Source: Pseudomonadota bacterium
GTDB taxonomy: Bacteria > Pseudomonadota > Gammaproteobacteria > Burkholderiales > SG8-39
Assembly: GCA_021811085.1 (NCBI GenBank)
Contig: JAJZPQ010000015.1
Span: forward strand, 1-64,000
Direction: 5' to 3'
DNA length: 64,000 bases
The notes under the pieces are model-generated. The model was not told the origin of the DNA. It ran no database searches and saw only the letters and a program-made list of their open reading frames with translations. Positions 26,848 through 38,085 of the stretch are shown here, piece by piece. The translations under genes were made by a program, and so were the position numbers. Within the stretch, counting starts at the first letter, position 1; each line of letters opens with the position of its first letter.

Positions 26848-28152
26848 CTAGCCCGTCGCGGTCGCGCGCAGATCGCGCGCCACCTGCTCTATCGCTCCCC
26901 AGGCCGTCGCAATGGCCAGTCCCGAGCCGCATTTCGAGCGCATCCAGTCCTGGTGCGCGAGTATGGAGCCAACTGCGTAGAGCCGCTTCCAGGCCGGTCT
27001 CCCCTGTGCGTCCAGCGGCCGCCACGCTGCGTCGGTCAGCAGCCCGGCGCGGTTGATCGCGTGCCCCGAGGGATCCAGGAAATCGCGCTGGTGCCAGGCC
27101 GCGCGCGAGGCCGGCTGGTGCACGGGCAGGCCGAGGATACTCTCGCGCACCTGTTTGCGCTCGGCGGTGAGTCCGCGGCCGGTGAACCGTCCTGTGGCCA
27201 GCACCACGGCGCGCGCATGCACGCGTTCGCCGGCGGCAGCGCCGTCGAGCTCCAGCGTAATCGTCGCTGCGTCGGCACCGAACGAGAGTCCACGCACGCT
27301 GGCCTGACGGCGCCGAAGCACGCCGCGCGCCGAGACCACCGTCTCCAGCGCGGTCCGCAGCCGCAGTCCGGGCACCGAAGTCGGCATGGTCGGGATCTCG
27401 AACACCGGCAGGCCCAGCCCGGCCTCGAACGCCGCGTGCACTTCGCTCGCGCGCGCAAGGCCCAGCACCGCCGGGACTCCGAGCGAGCGCGCATCGCCGA
27501 GCAGCGGTTTTATGCGGGCGATCGTGCGTGCGCGCAGTTCGCCGGATTCGAGCGCGCGGGCCAGGTGTGCCGCATACAGCTCGGGCACGGCCTCGTAGCC
27601 CGGGAACTCGATCCGCTGCTGGCGCAAGCCCGGCCAATTCCGGCCGAGCGTTGCGGCGATCTGGGCTGCGCTGAATTCGCGCAGTCCACGGAAGTCCACC
27701 AAAAGGCAGGGTGACCGCTGCTCCAGCACTCGAACGCCCGCGACCATCGATCGCGGCACACCGTACGTGGTCTTGATCGTGCCGATCGATGTGAACAGTT
27801 TGCGGTTGCGCTCGCCCAGTGGCGCATATGCAAGCCCGGCGGCGCCCAAAGCCGTAACGAAAGACTCGAACGCGCTGCGGATCAAATCGGCATCGAGCCG
27901 CGCCAGAGGATGATCCGGCTCGTCCCGGCCCAGTGCCGCGAGCGCTTCGAGCGGCGATTGCCACAGTTGCCGCTCGGGCACGGGGTGAACGCCGAGGAAG
28001 TCGAGCAGCCCGCTCGCAAACAGCAGGCTGCCGGCGTTGCCGACCTGGATGCACGACAGTCCTCGTTCCGCGGCGAACAGCGCCGCAGACATGCCTGCCA
28101 TCCCGGCGCCGATCACGGCGACGTCGCAGATATCGCCCCGTGCACCGGTCAC
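26848..28152 (-). CDS. glpB: Anaerobic glycerol-3-phosphate dehydrogenase subunit B
   Basis: A 434-residue FAD-binding protein with the GlpB opening DVAVIGAGMAGMSAALFAAERG and the conserved end LYAVGSILAHQDWMRSKCGSGLAIATAWGA. In the GlpABC complex it assists GlpA in oxidising sn-glycerol 3-phosphate to dihydroxyacetone phosphate. The start overlaps the end of glpA by 4 bp. Normally glpC would follow; here the Hdr-like pair takes that place. Confidence 0.93.
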   Translation of the reverse strand: MTGARGDICDVAVIGAGMAGMSAALFAAERGLSCIQVGNAGSLLFASGLLDFLGVHPVPERQLWQSPLEALAALGRDEPDHPLARLDADLIRSAFESFVTALGAAGLAYAPLGERNRKLFTSIGTIKTTYGVPRSMVAGVRVLEQRSPCLLVDFRGLREFSAAQIAATLGRNWPGLRQQRIEFPGYEAVPELYAAHLARALESGELRARTIARIKPLLGDARSLGVPAVLGLARASEVHAAFEAGLGLPVFEIPTMPTSVPGLRLRTALETVVSARGVLRRRQASVRGLSFGADAATITLELDGAAAGERVHARAVVLATGRFTGRGLTAERKQVRESILGLPVHQPASRAAWHQRDFLDPSGHAINRAGLLTDAAWRPLDAQGRPAWKRLYAVGSILAHQDWMRSKCGSGLAIATAWGAIEQVARDLRATATG

Positions 28153-29726
28153 GGCGACTCCTCCTCGCGCAGCTCTTCACCAAACAAGCCGCAGTGCAGC
28201 GCCTCCATCAACTCCGCCTGTGCCAGTTGCTCGCCCCACAGCACGGCGTGCTGGCCGCGCCAGCGCTCGCCGAAGAAAGCGACAATCTCGTCCAGCCCGC
28301 GCCGCGCCTGGAAGTCGCCCCGGTTGTAGAGATGGGCCACCGCCCGCGGAGCGCAGAATGCCCCCTGGCAGGCGCCCTTGCCGACGCGGCTGCGCAGGCC
28401 GATGTCAGTCAGCGTCGGCGTGTCGCCGGCCGCGCGCAAAGCGGCATAGATCGCATCGACCGCGCTGGCGGGCACCATTTCACATTCGCACAGCAGTGTG
28501 TCTTCCAGTCCGTGCGCACGCATCCATACCCGCGGCGAGCGGCCCGGCTCGGTCCACGCGCATTCCGCAGCGACGGGCAAAGGCGTCGTGGCCGTGACAC
28601 AGGCTTGTGTCACGCCCAGGCGCCGGCAGACCAGATCTGCAGCGCGTTCGGCCATCAGCCGGCAGCTGGTGAGCTTGCCGCCGGTGATCGTGGCGAAGTT
28701 GGCCAGGCCATGATCCTCGTGATCGAACAGCGCGAAGCCGCGCGAAACGGCGCGCGCGTCGGCGCCGCCGGCAGCACCGACCAGGGGGCGCACGCCCGCG
28801 TAGGCGCGAATGTAGCGCGTCGCCGCAAGCGCGGGCAGCATGCACGCCGCCTCCTCCACGATCAGATCGGCCTCGGCCGTCGTCGGATGAATATCGTCCA
28901 AGGCAGCCACAGGCGTCGATGTCGTACCGACGATCGACACCGTGCCGCCCGGCATCATGATGTCGGCATTGCTGGGTCGGCGCAGGCGGTTCACCACGCG
29001 GCGGGCCAGGCGCTCGTGCGTGACCAGCAGCGTTCCCTTCGAATAGGTCATCGCGAGCGGCGCTCCGGCGAGCAGCGCCACGTCCCGCGCCCAGGCCCCG
29101 GCTGCATTGACGACCTGCTCGGCCTCGATGCGCAGTTCCGGCGCGCCGCCTAGAGACTGCACCCGCACTGCGCGGATGCGGCTGCCCTCGCGTTCGAAAC
29201 CGACGACGCGGCTGCGCCGCAGCAGACGCGCCCCCAGGCTGCGCGCATGAGCCATGCTCTCGAGCGACAGCCGGAACGGGTCGATCGCCGCATCGGGCAC
29301 CTCGAACACCGCAATCGCCTGTTCGGAGAGAGCCGGCTCCAGCGCGCGCGCGGTGGCGACGTCCACCCGACGCGCATCGATACCGGACCGTTCGCAGTAC
29401 CCGGGGAAATCCGCGATGTAGCGCTCGTCGTCCCCCTGCACAGCGACGAAGTAACCGCCGGTATCCTCGATCGCCTGCGCCGCGACGCGCTTGAGGATCT
29501 CGCCCTCGGCGCGGCACTCCATCGCCGCGTCGCGGTCCCCGGCGACGTAGCGCGCGCCGCTGTGCAGCAGGCCATGATTGCGCCCGGAGGCGCCGGCGTT
29601 CAGGTCGCCCTTCTCGACCAGGATGCAGTCGACGCCGCGCAGCGCGAGGTCACGCGCCAGCGCCGTGCCGGTGACGCCGCCTCCAATGATCAGCACCTGG
29701 GTCTGCATGAACGATGGCGAGTTCAA
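28149..29726 (-). CDS. glpA: Anaerobic glycerol-3-phosphate dehydrogenase subunit A
   Basis: A 525-residue flavoprotein, the catalytic subunit that oxidises glycerol 3-phosphate. The FAD fingerprint is IIGGGVTGTALARDLALRG, and NAGASGRNHGLLHSGARYV is the DAO-family glycine loop. The C-terminal 100 residues form a BFD-like [2Fe-2S] domain with CEC and GKGACQGAFC, as in E. coli GlpA, which separates it from aerobic GlpD. The gene lies 28 bp after the acyl carrier protein gene and overlaps glpB by 4 bp. Confidence 0.94.
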   Translation of the reverse strand: MNSPSFMQTQVLIIGGGVTGTALARDLALRGVDCILVEKGDLNAGASGRNHGLLHSGARYVAGDRDAAMECRAEGEILKRVAAQAIEDTGGYFVAVQGDDERYIADFPGYCERSGIDARRVDVATARALEPALSEQAIAVFEVPDAAIDPFRLSLESMAHARSLGARLLRRSRVVGFEREGSRIRAVRVQSLGGAPELRIEAEQVVNAAGAWARDVALLAGAPLAMTYSKGTLLVTHERLARRVVNRLRRPSNADIMMPGGTVSIVGTTSTPVAALDDIHPTTAEADLIVEEAACMLPALAATRYIRAYAGVRPLVGAAGGADARAVSRGFALFDHEDHGLANFATITGGKLTSCRLMAERAADLVCRRLGVTQACVTATTPLPVAAECAWTEPGRSPRVWMRAHGLEDTLLCECEMVPASAVDAIYAALRAAGDTPTLTDIGLRSRVGKGACQGAFCAPRAVAHLYNRGDFQARRGLDEIVAFFGERWRGQHAVLWGEQLAQAELMEALHCGLFGEELREEESP

Positions 29727-29754
29727 TCCTGCCTCGTTGCGCGCACATGGCCGG

Positions 29755-30015
29755 TCACGCCTGCGCCCGCTGCTGCAGGGCCTGCGCCAGATAGCTCACG
29801 CAGGCATCGATCGTGGCGAGTTTTCCGGCATCGGCCTCGGGCACGTCGACGCCGAATTCCTGGTGCAAGGCGATCAGGAAATTGAGGAAATCCATGGAAT
29901 CGATGTCGAGCTGATCGCGCAGGCTCTTCGCCTGCTTGAGACTGCCGGGATCGAGTTCGGGAACGATTCCGCCCAGAGTTTTGATCACACGGTCGCGGAT
30001 TTCCTGTTCGTTCAT
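29755..30015 (-). CDS. Acyl carrier protein
   Basis: An 86-residue acidic helical carrier. The phosphopantetheine serine is S40 in the LDIDSMDFL motif, equivalent to DSL in AcpP. It is not near fatty acid synthesis genes. It overlaps the E2 gene by 4 bp and precedes glpA by 28 bp. It is a specialised carrier, perhaps accepting an acyl group from the neighbouring dehydrogenase complex or ligase; that partnership is an inference from position. Confidence 0.9.
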   Translation of the reverse strand: MNEQEIRDRVIKTLGGIVPELDPGSLKQAKSLRDQLDIDSMDFLNFLIALHQEFGVDVPEADAGKLATIDACVSYLAQALQQRAQA

Positions 30016-31238
30016 AAAGCCTCCGGTTGTTGCAGCAGACTATCGAGCGCCGCCAGAAACAGCGCGCCGCGATGGCCGTCGGTCGCGCGATGATCTCCAG
30101 AAAGCGTCACCGTCAACAGCGGCCGCGGCACCACCTGGCCGTTCACCACCCATGGGCGCTCCAACGGCGTGCCGAAGCCGACCAGCGCCAGCTGCGGCGG
30201 CGTGATGATGCCGAATACCGATTCGACGCCGCGCTCGCCCAGGCTGGTGATGGTCACGGTCGGGTCGGTCATTTCCGAGCCTTTCAAGGACCAGGCGCGG
30301 GCGCGCTTGACCAAATCCTGGAAGCCGGCCATCAGCTCATCGAGGGGGCGTTGATCCGCGTGGTGCAATGCCGGCGCAACCAGGCCACCGCCGCGCAGCG
30401 AAATCGCGACTCCGGCATGAATGGCCTCGCTGTGCTGCGCGCGATTGTCGATCCAGAAACCGTTGAGTTCAGGCACCTCGCGCAGCGCGAGCGCCGTCGC
30501 TTTGATCAGCAGCACCGCGTAGATCAGCCGCTCGGTCACTGCACGGCCCGCATTGCGCTCGGCGAGCCAGGCCAGCGCACGCCCCAGGTCGATGGTGCAG
30601 GCGAGGTAATAATGCGGGATCTCGCGCTTGGAGCGCGCCATCGAGGTGGCGATCGCTTCGCGCATGCGCAGCTGGCGCGCCGCGGCAGCCTCGGCCGGGC
30701 TGGGTTGCGCTCGCGCGGCCGGCGCGGCTTGCGCCGCGCGCTCGACATCGGCCAGCGTGACCCGTCCCTGCGGGCCGCTGCCTGTGAGCGCGGCCGGATC
30801 GAGCTGCAGTTCCAGCGCCCGTTTGCGCGCTGCCGGAGAAACGCGCGCGCGCTCGCCGGCGGCGCCAGGCAATGCGGCCGCCGGCACCGCGGGCGGGACC
30901 GCCGCAGCCATGACTGCCGCGGGCGCGATAGCCACAGCCGGTATAGGTGCAGCAGCAACCGGCGCGACGGCGGCAGCGGGGGCGGACGGTGCCGCGGTTC
31001 CTTCGGTACGAATCAGCGCCAGCGGCGTTCCGACCGGCAGGCGTTCGTCGCCAGGCGCGACCAGAATTTTTTCCAGCACGCCTTCGATGAAGGATTCCAC
31101 ATCGACGTTGGCCTTGTCGGTTTCGACCACGGCGATCACCTCGCCGCGCTTGATGCGCTCCCCCGGCCGCTTCAGCCATTGAACCACTTTGCCGGCGGTC
31201 ATATCGGCGCCGAGCCGAGGCATGAGGAACTCCGCCAT
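30012..31238 (-). CDS. Dihydrolipoamide acyltransferase (E2) of a 2-oxoacid dehydrogenase
   Basis: A 408-residue E2. A single N-terminal lipoyl domain has the target lysine K42 in VVETDKANVDVES. A long Ala/Pro/Val linker follows, then a peripheral-subunit-binding domain (VSPAARKRALELQLDP...GPQGRVTLADV) and the acyltransferase domain ending with the active-site GDHRATDG. It moves the acyl group from lipoate to CoA. It lies 2 bp after the E1 beta gene. Substrate class (pyruvate, acetoin or branched) is not decided by sequence reading. Confidence 0.93.
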   Translation of the reverse strand: MAEFLMPRLGADMTAGKVVQWLKRPGERIKRGEVIAVVETDKANVDVESFIEGVLEKILVAPGDERLPVGTPLALIRTEGTAAPSAPAAAVAPVAAAPIPAVAIAPAAVMAAAVPPAVPAAALPGAAGERARVSPAARKRALELQLDPAALTGSGPQGRVTLADVERAAQAAPAARAQPSPAEAAAARQLRMREAIATSMARSKREIPHYYLACTIDLGRALAWLAERNAGRAVTERLIYAVLLIKATALALREVPELNGFWIDNRAQHSEAIHAGVAISLRGGGLVAPALHHADQRPLDELMAGFQDLVKRARAWSLKGSEMTDPTVTITSLGERGVESVFGIITPPQLALVGFGTPLERPWVVNGQVVPRPLLTVTLSGDHRATDGHRGALFLAALDSLLQQPEAL

Positions 31239-31240
31239 GG

Positions 31241-32209
31241 CTAGAATAGTCCCTGCACCGCTTTGACTATGGCCTCCGGCTGCGGCAAGGCGGCCTGCTC
31301 AAGCTGCGGCGCATACGGCATGGGCACTTCTGCACCGCATACGCGCACGACCGGTGCGTCGAGCGCGTCGAACGCGCCTTCCATGATGCAGGCGCTGACC
31401 TCGGCGGCGAAGCCGCCGGTCTTCCAGGCTTCCTCCACGATCACCGCCCGGTGCGTGTGCGCTACCGAGGTGAATATGGTTTCGGTATCCAGCGGCCGCA
31501 GGCTGCGCAGGTCGATGACTTCGGCTTCTATCCCCTGCTCGGCCAGCAGCGCAGCCGCGCGCAAAGTCTTGCCCAGCGCGCCGCCGTAAGTGATCAGGCT
31601 TACGTCGCGGCCGGCGCGCCGCAGCGCCGCGCGCCCGAATTGCATCGGCGTGCCGTCCTCGCTCTCGCCTTCGAGCGGATACAAGGTCGCGTGTTCGAAC
31701 AGCACGACCGGGTCGGGCTCCTTCAGCGCCGCCAGCAGCAAGCCTCTTGCATCGGCGACCGTAGCCGGCGCCGCGGCCTTGATCCCCGGGATATGCGCGT
31801 ACCAGCCTTCGAGACTGTGCGAGTGCTGCGCGGCAAGCTGGCGCCCGCCTCCGGTTGCCATGCGCAGCACCAGCGGCACGCCGAATTGGCCGCCCGACAT
31901 ATGGCGCAGCGTGGCCGCGTTGTTGACGATCTGGTCCAGCGCGAGCAGGCTGAAATTGATGGTCATGATCTCGACGATCGGGCGCATGCCGCCCAGGGCC
32001 GCGCCGATGCCGGCGCCGACGAACGTCGATTCGGACAAAGGCGTGTCGCGGATGCGCTTGGGCCCGAATTCCGCCAGCATGCCGTGGCTCACCGAGAACG
32101 CGCCGCCGTACTTGCCCACGTCCTCGCCCATCAGGAACACGCGCGGATCGGCGCGCATCGCTTCGCGCATCGCCTCGCGCACTGCCTCGCGGTAAGTCAT
32201 CTTGGCCAC
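31241..32209 (-). CDS. 2-oxoacid dehydrogenase E1 component, beta subunit
   Basis: A 322-residue transketolase-like beta subunit. It opens with [15 protein letters not shown], has the conserved [17 protein letters not shown] segment, and a C-terminal domain around [18 protein letters not shown]. With the alpha subunit it binds thiamine diphosphate and decarboxylates the 2-oxoacid onto lipoate. It resembles AcoB/PdhB of the two-subunit E1 type. It is 33 bp downstream of E1 alpha. Confidence 0.93.
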   Translation of the reverse strand: MAKMTYREAVREAMREAMRADPRVFLMGEDVGKYGGAFSVSHGMLAEFGPKRIRDTPLSESTFVGAGIGAALGGMRPIVEIMTINFSLLALDQIVNNAATLRHMSGGQFGVPLVLRMATGGGRQLAAQHSHSLEGWYAHIPGIKAAAPATVADARGLLLAALKEPDPVVLFEHATLYPLEGESEDGTPMQFGRAALRRAGRDVSLITYGGALGKTLRAAALLAEQGIEAEVIDLRSLRPLDTETIFTSVAHTHRAVIVEEAWKTGGFAAEVSACIMEGAFDALDAPVVRVCGAEVPMPYAPQLEQAALPQPEAIVKAVQGLF

Positions 32210-32242
32210 GGCGTCTTCAGTCCTTGTTGCGATGGTTGAACG

Positions 32243-33241
32243 TTAAGCCGCGACCCCGGCGTAGACGTCTCGTTCCAGATCGGCCACGGGCTCCCACTCG
32301 CCTTTCTCCGCCTCGGCCACGGCCCAGTCGATATCGTTGGCGACATCGGCCTCGAGCGCCTTCAACTCGACATCGTCCAACATGCCCTGGCCTCTGAGGT
32401 AAGCGTCGAACAAGGAGATCGGATCGCGGCCGCGCCATTGCGCGACCTCCTCCTTGCTGCGATAGAGCTCGGGGTCGGACATCGAGTGCGCGCGATAGCG
32501 ATAGGTGCGCAACTCGAGGAAATACGGCCCATCGCCGCGGCGCACCTGGGCCACGGCGCGCTGCGTCGCCGATTCCACCGCCAGCACATCCATGCCGTCG
32601 ACCGCTTCGGCGAGCATGTTGTAGTTCTGTGCTTTCAAGTGAATGTCGGTCTGCGATTCCGATTGCTCCAGCGAGGTGCCCATCCCATATAGATTGTTCT
32701 CGCACAGAAACAGGACCGGCAGCCGCCACAGTGTCGCCAGGTTGAGCGATTCATGGAATTCGCCTTCGGCCACTGCGCCATCGCCGAAGAAACACGCCGT
32801 CACCGCCTGCCGCTCCTGCAGCTTGTCGGCGAGCGCGAGACCCACGGCGACCGGCAGGCCGCCGGCGACGATGGCATAACCGCCGTAGAAGCGCCGCCCT
32901 GCATCGAACAAGTGCATCGAGCCGCCGCGGCCGCGGCTGCAGCCGTTCGCCTTGCCGTACATCTCGGCCATGATCTTTCCGGCGGGCAGGCCGCGCGCGA
33001 GCGCCTGGCCGTGTTCGCGGTAAGTCGCGACCACCGCATCCTCCTTGGTCAGCGCCTGCATAGTGCCCACTGCGACCGCCTCTTCGCCGATATACAGGTG
33101 GAGGAAGCCGCGGATCTTTCCGGCGCTGTAGAGTTCGGCTGATTTTTCTTCGAAGCGCCGGATCAGCAGCATCTGCCGCAGCAGCGCAAGCGCATGTTCG
33201 CGCTCGGTGCCCGGCGTCGCAGCAGTCTTGTGGATGCTCAT
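32243..33241 (-). CDS. 2-oxoacid dehydrogenase E1 component, alpha subunit
   Basis: A 332-residue thiamine-diphosphate subunit. The TPP motif runs from GDGAVAEG to LCENN. The start at 33241 (MSIHKTAAT) was preferred over an upstream in-frame codon at 33283, because it leaves 16 bp after the synthetase gene instead of overlapping it. The AcoA/PdhA-type heterodimeric E1 matches the beta subunit downstream. No E3 (lipoamide dehydrogenase) gene is present in the operon, so the complex must borrow one. Confidence 0.92.
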   Translation of the reverse strand: MSIHKTAATPGTEREHALALLRQMLLIRRFEEKSAELYSAGKIRGFLHLYIGEEAVAVGTMQALTKEDAVVATYREHGQALARGLPAGKIMAEMYGKANGCSRGRGGSMHLFDAGRRFYGGYAIVAGGLPVAVGLALADKLQERQAVTACFFGDGAVAEGEFHESLNLATLWRLPVLFLCENNLYGMGTSLEQSESQTDIHLKAQNYNMLAEAVDGMDVLAVESATQRAVAQVRRGDGPYFLELRTYRYRAHSMSDPELYRSKEEVAQWRGRDPISLFDAYLRGQGMLDDVELKALEADVANDIDWAVAEAEKGEWEPVADLERDVYAGVAA

Positions 33242-33257
33242 GGCCGCAGCCCCCAGT

Positions 33258-35063
<1,806 letters not shown>

Positions 35064-35109
35064 AGGGTACAACCTCAGCGGCTTGCGCCGCCTCGCATCA
35101 ACCGGCGAT

Positions 35110-35128
35110 CCGTAATGCTGTATTACGG
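35110..35128. promoter_or_regulatory. Inverted repeat upstream of the acetate-CoA ligase operon
   Basis: CCGTAAT-N5-ATTACGG is a perfect 7-bp inverted repeat 47 bp before the ligase ATG. It lies between the start codon and an FNR-like box, so it could be an operator near the transcription start or a 5' leader hairpin. Confidence 0.4.
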
Positions 35129-35158
35129 TTTAGGTTATCCCTGCGTAGCTGCCGTAGC

Positions 35159-35172
35159 TTGACGAATATCAA
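35159..35172. promoter_or_regulatory. FNR/ANR-type box, one mismatch
   Basis: On the minus strand TTGATATTCGTCAA differs from TTGAT-N4-ATCAA at one position. It lies about 100 bp upstream of the ATG of the acetate-CoA ligase gene that heads the nine-gene operon. If centred at -41.5, transcription would begin near 35124, within the inverted repeat at 35110-35128. Confidence 0.5.
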
Positions 35173-35302
35173 GGCCGATTGCCGGTCCGAATTTCCGACG
35201 GGCACCCCCCTGAACTGCAGTTTCCTCACCCTGCAGCAGGCCGCCGGTGCGGCTATCTTCCGGGGACCGCGCGCGGGTATGGCATCGTACAGTTCCCGGC
35301 GT

Positions 35303-35815
35303 TTACTGAAGCGCCTGCTCGAACAATCCCATATCGCCACCCGACATCAACCTTTCGATGTCCACCAGGATGAGCATGCGCTGCTCGATGCTGCCCAGGC
35401 CGGTGATATAGCGCACGTCGAAGGTAGACGCAAAACCGGGTGCGGGCCGGATCTGCTCCTGGGTGAGCGCGATGACGTCCGAAACACTGTCCACCACCAT
35501 ACCCACCACGCGCCCGGCCACGTTGAGAATGATCACGACAGTGAATTCGGTGTAGTTCACTCTCCCAAGATTGAACTTGATACGCATGTCCACGATCGGG
35601 ACGATGATGCCGCGCAGATTGACCACCCCTTTGATGAATTCGGGCGCGTTGGCGATCTTCGTCACTTGTTCGTAGCTGCGAATTTCCTGCACCTTCAGAA
35701 TCTCGATTCCGTATTCCTCGCTACCCAGGGTAAAGGTGAGAAATTCCTGCTGTCCAAGGCCCGCGGACAATGCAGGTTTCGTCCCGCCAGCCGCTGCGTC
35801 AGTCGTAATGTTCAT
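35303..35815 (-). CDS. cheW: Chemotaxis coupling protein CheW
   Basis: A 170-residue CheW that links chemoreceptors to the CheA kinase. The double SH3-like fold shows in [38 protein letters not shown] and [12 protein letters not shown]. The start at 35815 ([10 protein letters not shown]) is favoured by AAGGAG directly upstream. An earlier in-frame codon at 35857 lacks this. The chemoreceptor gene lies 78 bp upstream on the same strand; no cheA is in the window. Confidence 0.95.
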   Translation of the reverse strand: MNITTDAAAGGTKPALSAGLGQQEFLTFTLGSEEYGIEILKVQEIRSYEQVTKIANAPEFIKGVVNLRGIIVPIVDMRIKFNLGRVNYTEFTVVIILNVAGRVVGMVVDSVSDVIALTQEQIRPAPGFASTFDVRYITGLGSIEQRMLILVDIERLMSGGDMGLFEQALQ

Positions 35816-35893
35816 GCTCTTTGCTCCTTGCCATTCGCCAATTCGATCGAATGCCACTTGTCCGGCACCAATCCCGCGTTGCGCAGCGCGCTC

Positions 35894-37663
35894 CTAGAAT
35901 TCCTCCCACGCGTCGGCGCCGCTGCCTCCGGCGGCGGCTAACTTGGCCGCCGGAACCGTGATATGCGCAGCTGCGGGCTTCGCGCGCAAGCGTGCAACAT
36001 TGGAGGTCCGGCCCGGTCGGCGCCGCTCCACCATGCCCGGCGCCGATTGCTCCTTCTTCTCCTCGACCTCCGCGCGGCGAATCGGCGCGGCACCTGCCGC
36101 CGCCTTGCCCACGTCGAACACCGCCACAGCCGCTTCGAGGTTCTGCGCCTGCTCTTGCAGCGATTCCGCCGCCGCGGCCGCCTCTTCCACCAGCGCCGCG
36201 TTCTGCTGCGTCACCTCGTCCATCTGCGTAATCGCCTGATTGACCTGTTCGATACCCGCGCTTTGCTCCTGAGACGCCGCCGTGATCTCGCTCATGATGT
36301 CGGTCACGCGCTTAACCGAAGTGACGATTTCCTCCATCGTCTTGCCGGCCTCGTCCACTAGCTTAGTGCCCGCGCCCACCTTGTCCACCGAGTCCCCGAT
36401 CAGCGCCTTGATCTCCTTGGCCGCCGCCGCGCTCCTTTGCGCAAGGTTCCTTACTTCCGATGCCACTACCGCGAAGCCCCGGCCCTGCTCCCCGGCCCGC
36501 GCCGCTTCCACCGCCGCGTTGAGTGCGAGGATGTTGGTCTGGAACGCAATCCCGTCGATCACGCCGATGATATCCACGATCTTCTTCGACGAGTCGTTGA
36601 TGGAACTCATGGTTTCAACCACCTGGCCCACCACCTCGCCGCCCTTGATCGCCACCGTGCTCGCCCCCAGCGCCAGCTGATTGGCCTGCTTCGCGTTCTC
36701 CGCGTTCTGCTTCACCGTACTCGTCAGTTCTTCCATCGAGGATGCGGTCTCTTCCAGCGAGCTTGCCTGCTCCTCGGTACGCTGCGACAAATCGGCGTTG
36801 CCCATGGCGATCTGCTTGGTGCCGCTGCCGATCGCCTCGGTGCCGCTGCGCACCTCGCCGACGATTTTCTTCAGGCTCTCGTTCATGTCTTTCAGCGCCT
36901 GCAGCAGCATGCCGGTCTCATCCTTGCTCTTCACTTCCACCACGCTGGTCAGATCCCCCGCCGCCACTTTCTGCGCCACACCCACAGCTTCGTTCAGAGG
37001 ACGCGTGATGCTGCGCGTGACCCAGTAGCCGATCATTATTGCAATCAATGTGGCCAGCACCGCTATCGACAGCAATAGCGTCTCGGCGGAATTTGCCGTC
37101 TGGAGGGCGTCTGATCCGGCTTTGCCGGCATCGTCGCGCTGGCCCTTGGCGAATGCCTTGGAGGCGTCCACATATGCGTTGGCGGCACTGCCGTATTCGC
37201 CAAACAGATAGTCAGCACCTTTCTTGGCATCGTGCGCGGCCGAAGACGTATCCGCCAGCGCGAGGAATGCGTCGAGCGCCCTGCTGTACTTGTCGCGCGC
37301 CGCGACCAGCCTGGCAAGATCCTCCTTGCCTCTGACTGAAACGATCATCGGCGTCAGCTTGGCGAGGATGTCGCCATTCAGGGCGCTGGCATTCTTGATG
37401 GTCTCCAGTTGCGCCTTCTCCACGCCTTTGTCCTCTGTGATGAGGATGTTGCGCGCCGCACGGGCGATAATCATGACGTTCTGGTCGAGATCGGCCGCCA
37501 TCTGAATCTTAGGCATTCGATCGTTGACGATGTGCTCGGTGCCTGCACTCAGTTTACCCAGGCGGGTATAGCCCACTGCGGCAATAGCCGCGAGCAGGAG
37601 CAGCACTAACCCGAAGCCGACGCCCAGACGCGCGCCGATTTTCATATTGCCTATCGAAAGCAT
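35894..37663 (-). CDS. Methyl-accepting chemotaxis protein
   Basis: A 589-residue chemoreceptor. The first membrane helix (about residues 11-31) is followed by a periplasmic four-helix-bundle sensor of about 150 residues, a second helix near 195-215 ([17 protein letters not shown]), HAMP, and the long cytoplasmic coiled coil with the hairpin tip [20 protein letters not shown]. The last residues, WEEF, resemble the CheR/CheB-docking pentapeptide. AAGGAGAG precedes the ATG. The ligand is unknown. It is followed by cheW. Confidence 0.95.
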   Translation of the reverse strand: MLSIGNMKIGARLGVGFGLVLLLLAAIAAVGYTRLGKLSAGTEHIVNDRMPKIQMAADLDQNVMIIARAARNILITEDKGVEKAQLETIKNASALNGDILAKLTPMIVSVRGKEDLARLVAARDKYSRALDAFLALADTSSAAHDAKKGADYLFGEYGSAANAYVDASKAFAKGQRDDAGKAGSDALQTANSAETLLLSIAVLATLIAIMIGYWVTRSITRPLNEAVGVAQKVAAGDLTSVVEVKSKDETGMLLQALKDMNESLKKIVGEVRSGTEAIGSGTKQIAMGNADLSQRTEEQASSLEETASSMEELTSTVKQNAENAKQANQLALGASTVAIKGGEVVGQVVETMSSINDSSKKIVDIIGVIDGIAFQTNILALNAAVEAARAGEQGRGFAVVASEVRNLAQRSAAAAKEIKALIGDSVDKVGAGTKLVDEAGKTMEEIVTSVKRVTDIMSEITAASQEQSAGIEQVNQAITQMDEVTQQNAALVEEAAAAAESLQEQAQNLEAAVAVFDVGKAAAGAAPIRRAEVEEKKEQSAPGMVERRRPGRTSNVARLRAKPAAAHITVPAAKLAAAGGSGADAWEEF

Positions 37664-38010
37664 GATCCTCTCCTTGTTCTAATCCAACGAATTTGAACAA
37701 ACCTGCAATTGCCGGCCCGGTACCGCACAGCGCTCCAATCCGCGTTGCCCACGGCGCTTCAGCTATCGGTCATCTAATCCACCAGTCCGGATCGCTTCGA
37801 CCGCTCGTTCGCCGCTTCCGGTCTGACCCGGCTTGCGCGCTTTGCCTTTGCATCGGCGCCATGCAACAATCGCCCGTACCGCTAGGTGAAGCCGAGTGAC
37901 GCGGGTTCGCTCCGAATACGACCTTGGCCGGCGCCTATGCAGGCTGGTGAGGATGCTACCTCTGGCTAGCAGCCAGCTAGACGCCGATTAAAACCGGAAA
38001 AACACATCAT
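37664..38010. other. Intergenic region between divergent chemoreceptor and regulator genes
   Basis: About 350 bp without a credible reading frame. It should contain the promoter of the chemoreceptor gene. I looked for a flagellar sigma factor site (TAAA-N15-GCCGATAA) on the minus strand and found only CCGATAG without a matching upstream half. Nothing else stands out. Confidence 0.5.
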
Positions 38011-38050
38011 TTATGATAATAAGTGATACTTTATGATTGCATATGATAAC
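38011..38050. repeat. Four 10-bp phased TGAT repeats
   Basis: Four consecutive 10-mers, TTATGATAAT, AAGTGATACT, TTATGATTGC and ATATGATAAC, each place TGAT at positions 4-7, so TGAT recurs at 38014, 38024, 38034 and 38044. The block is AT-rich in a GC-rich background and ends 35 bp before the start of the DNA-binding receiver gene. The spacing of about one helical turn suggests cooperative binding on one DNA face, possibly autoregulation. Confidence 0.55.
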
Positions 38051-38085
38051 GGTCCCGCTTGCCGAAACTTTAGCGGACTAGCTAT

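Noticed and set aside
37664-38010. A flagellar sigma-28 promoter for the chemoreceptor gene
   Set aside because: A CCGATAG core is present on the minus strand, but no TAAA half lies at the required distance.
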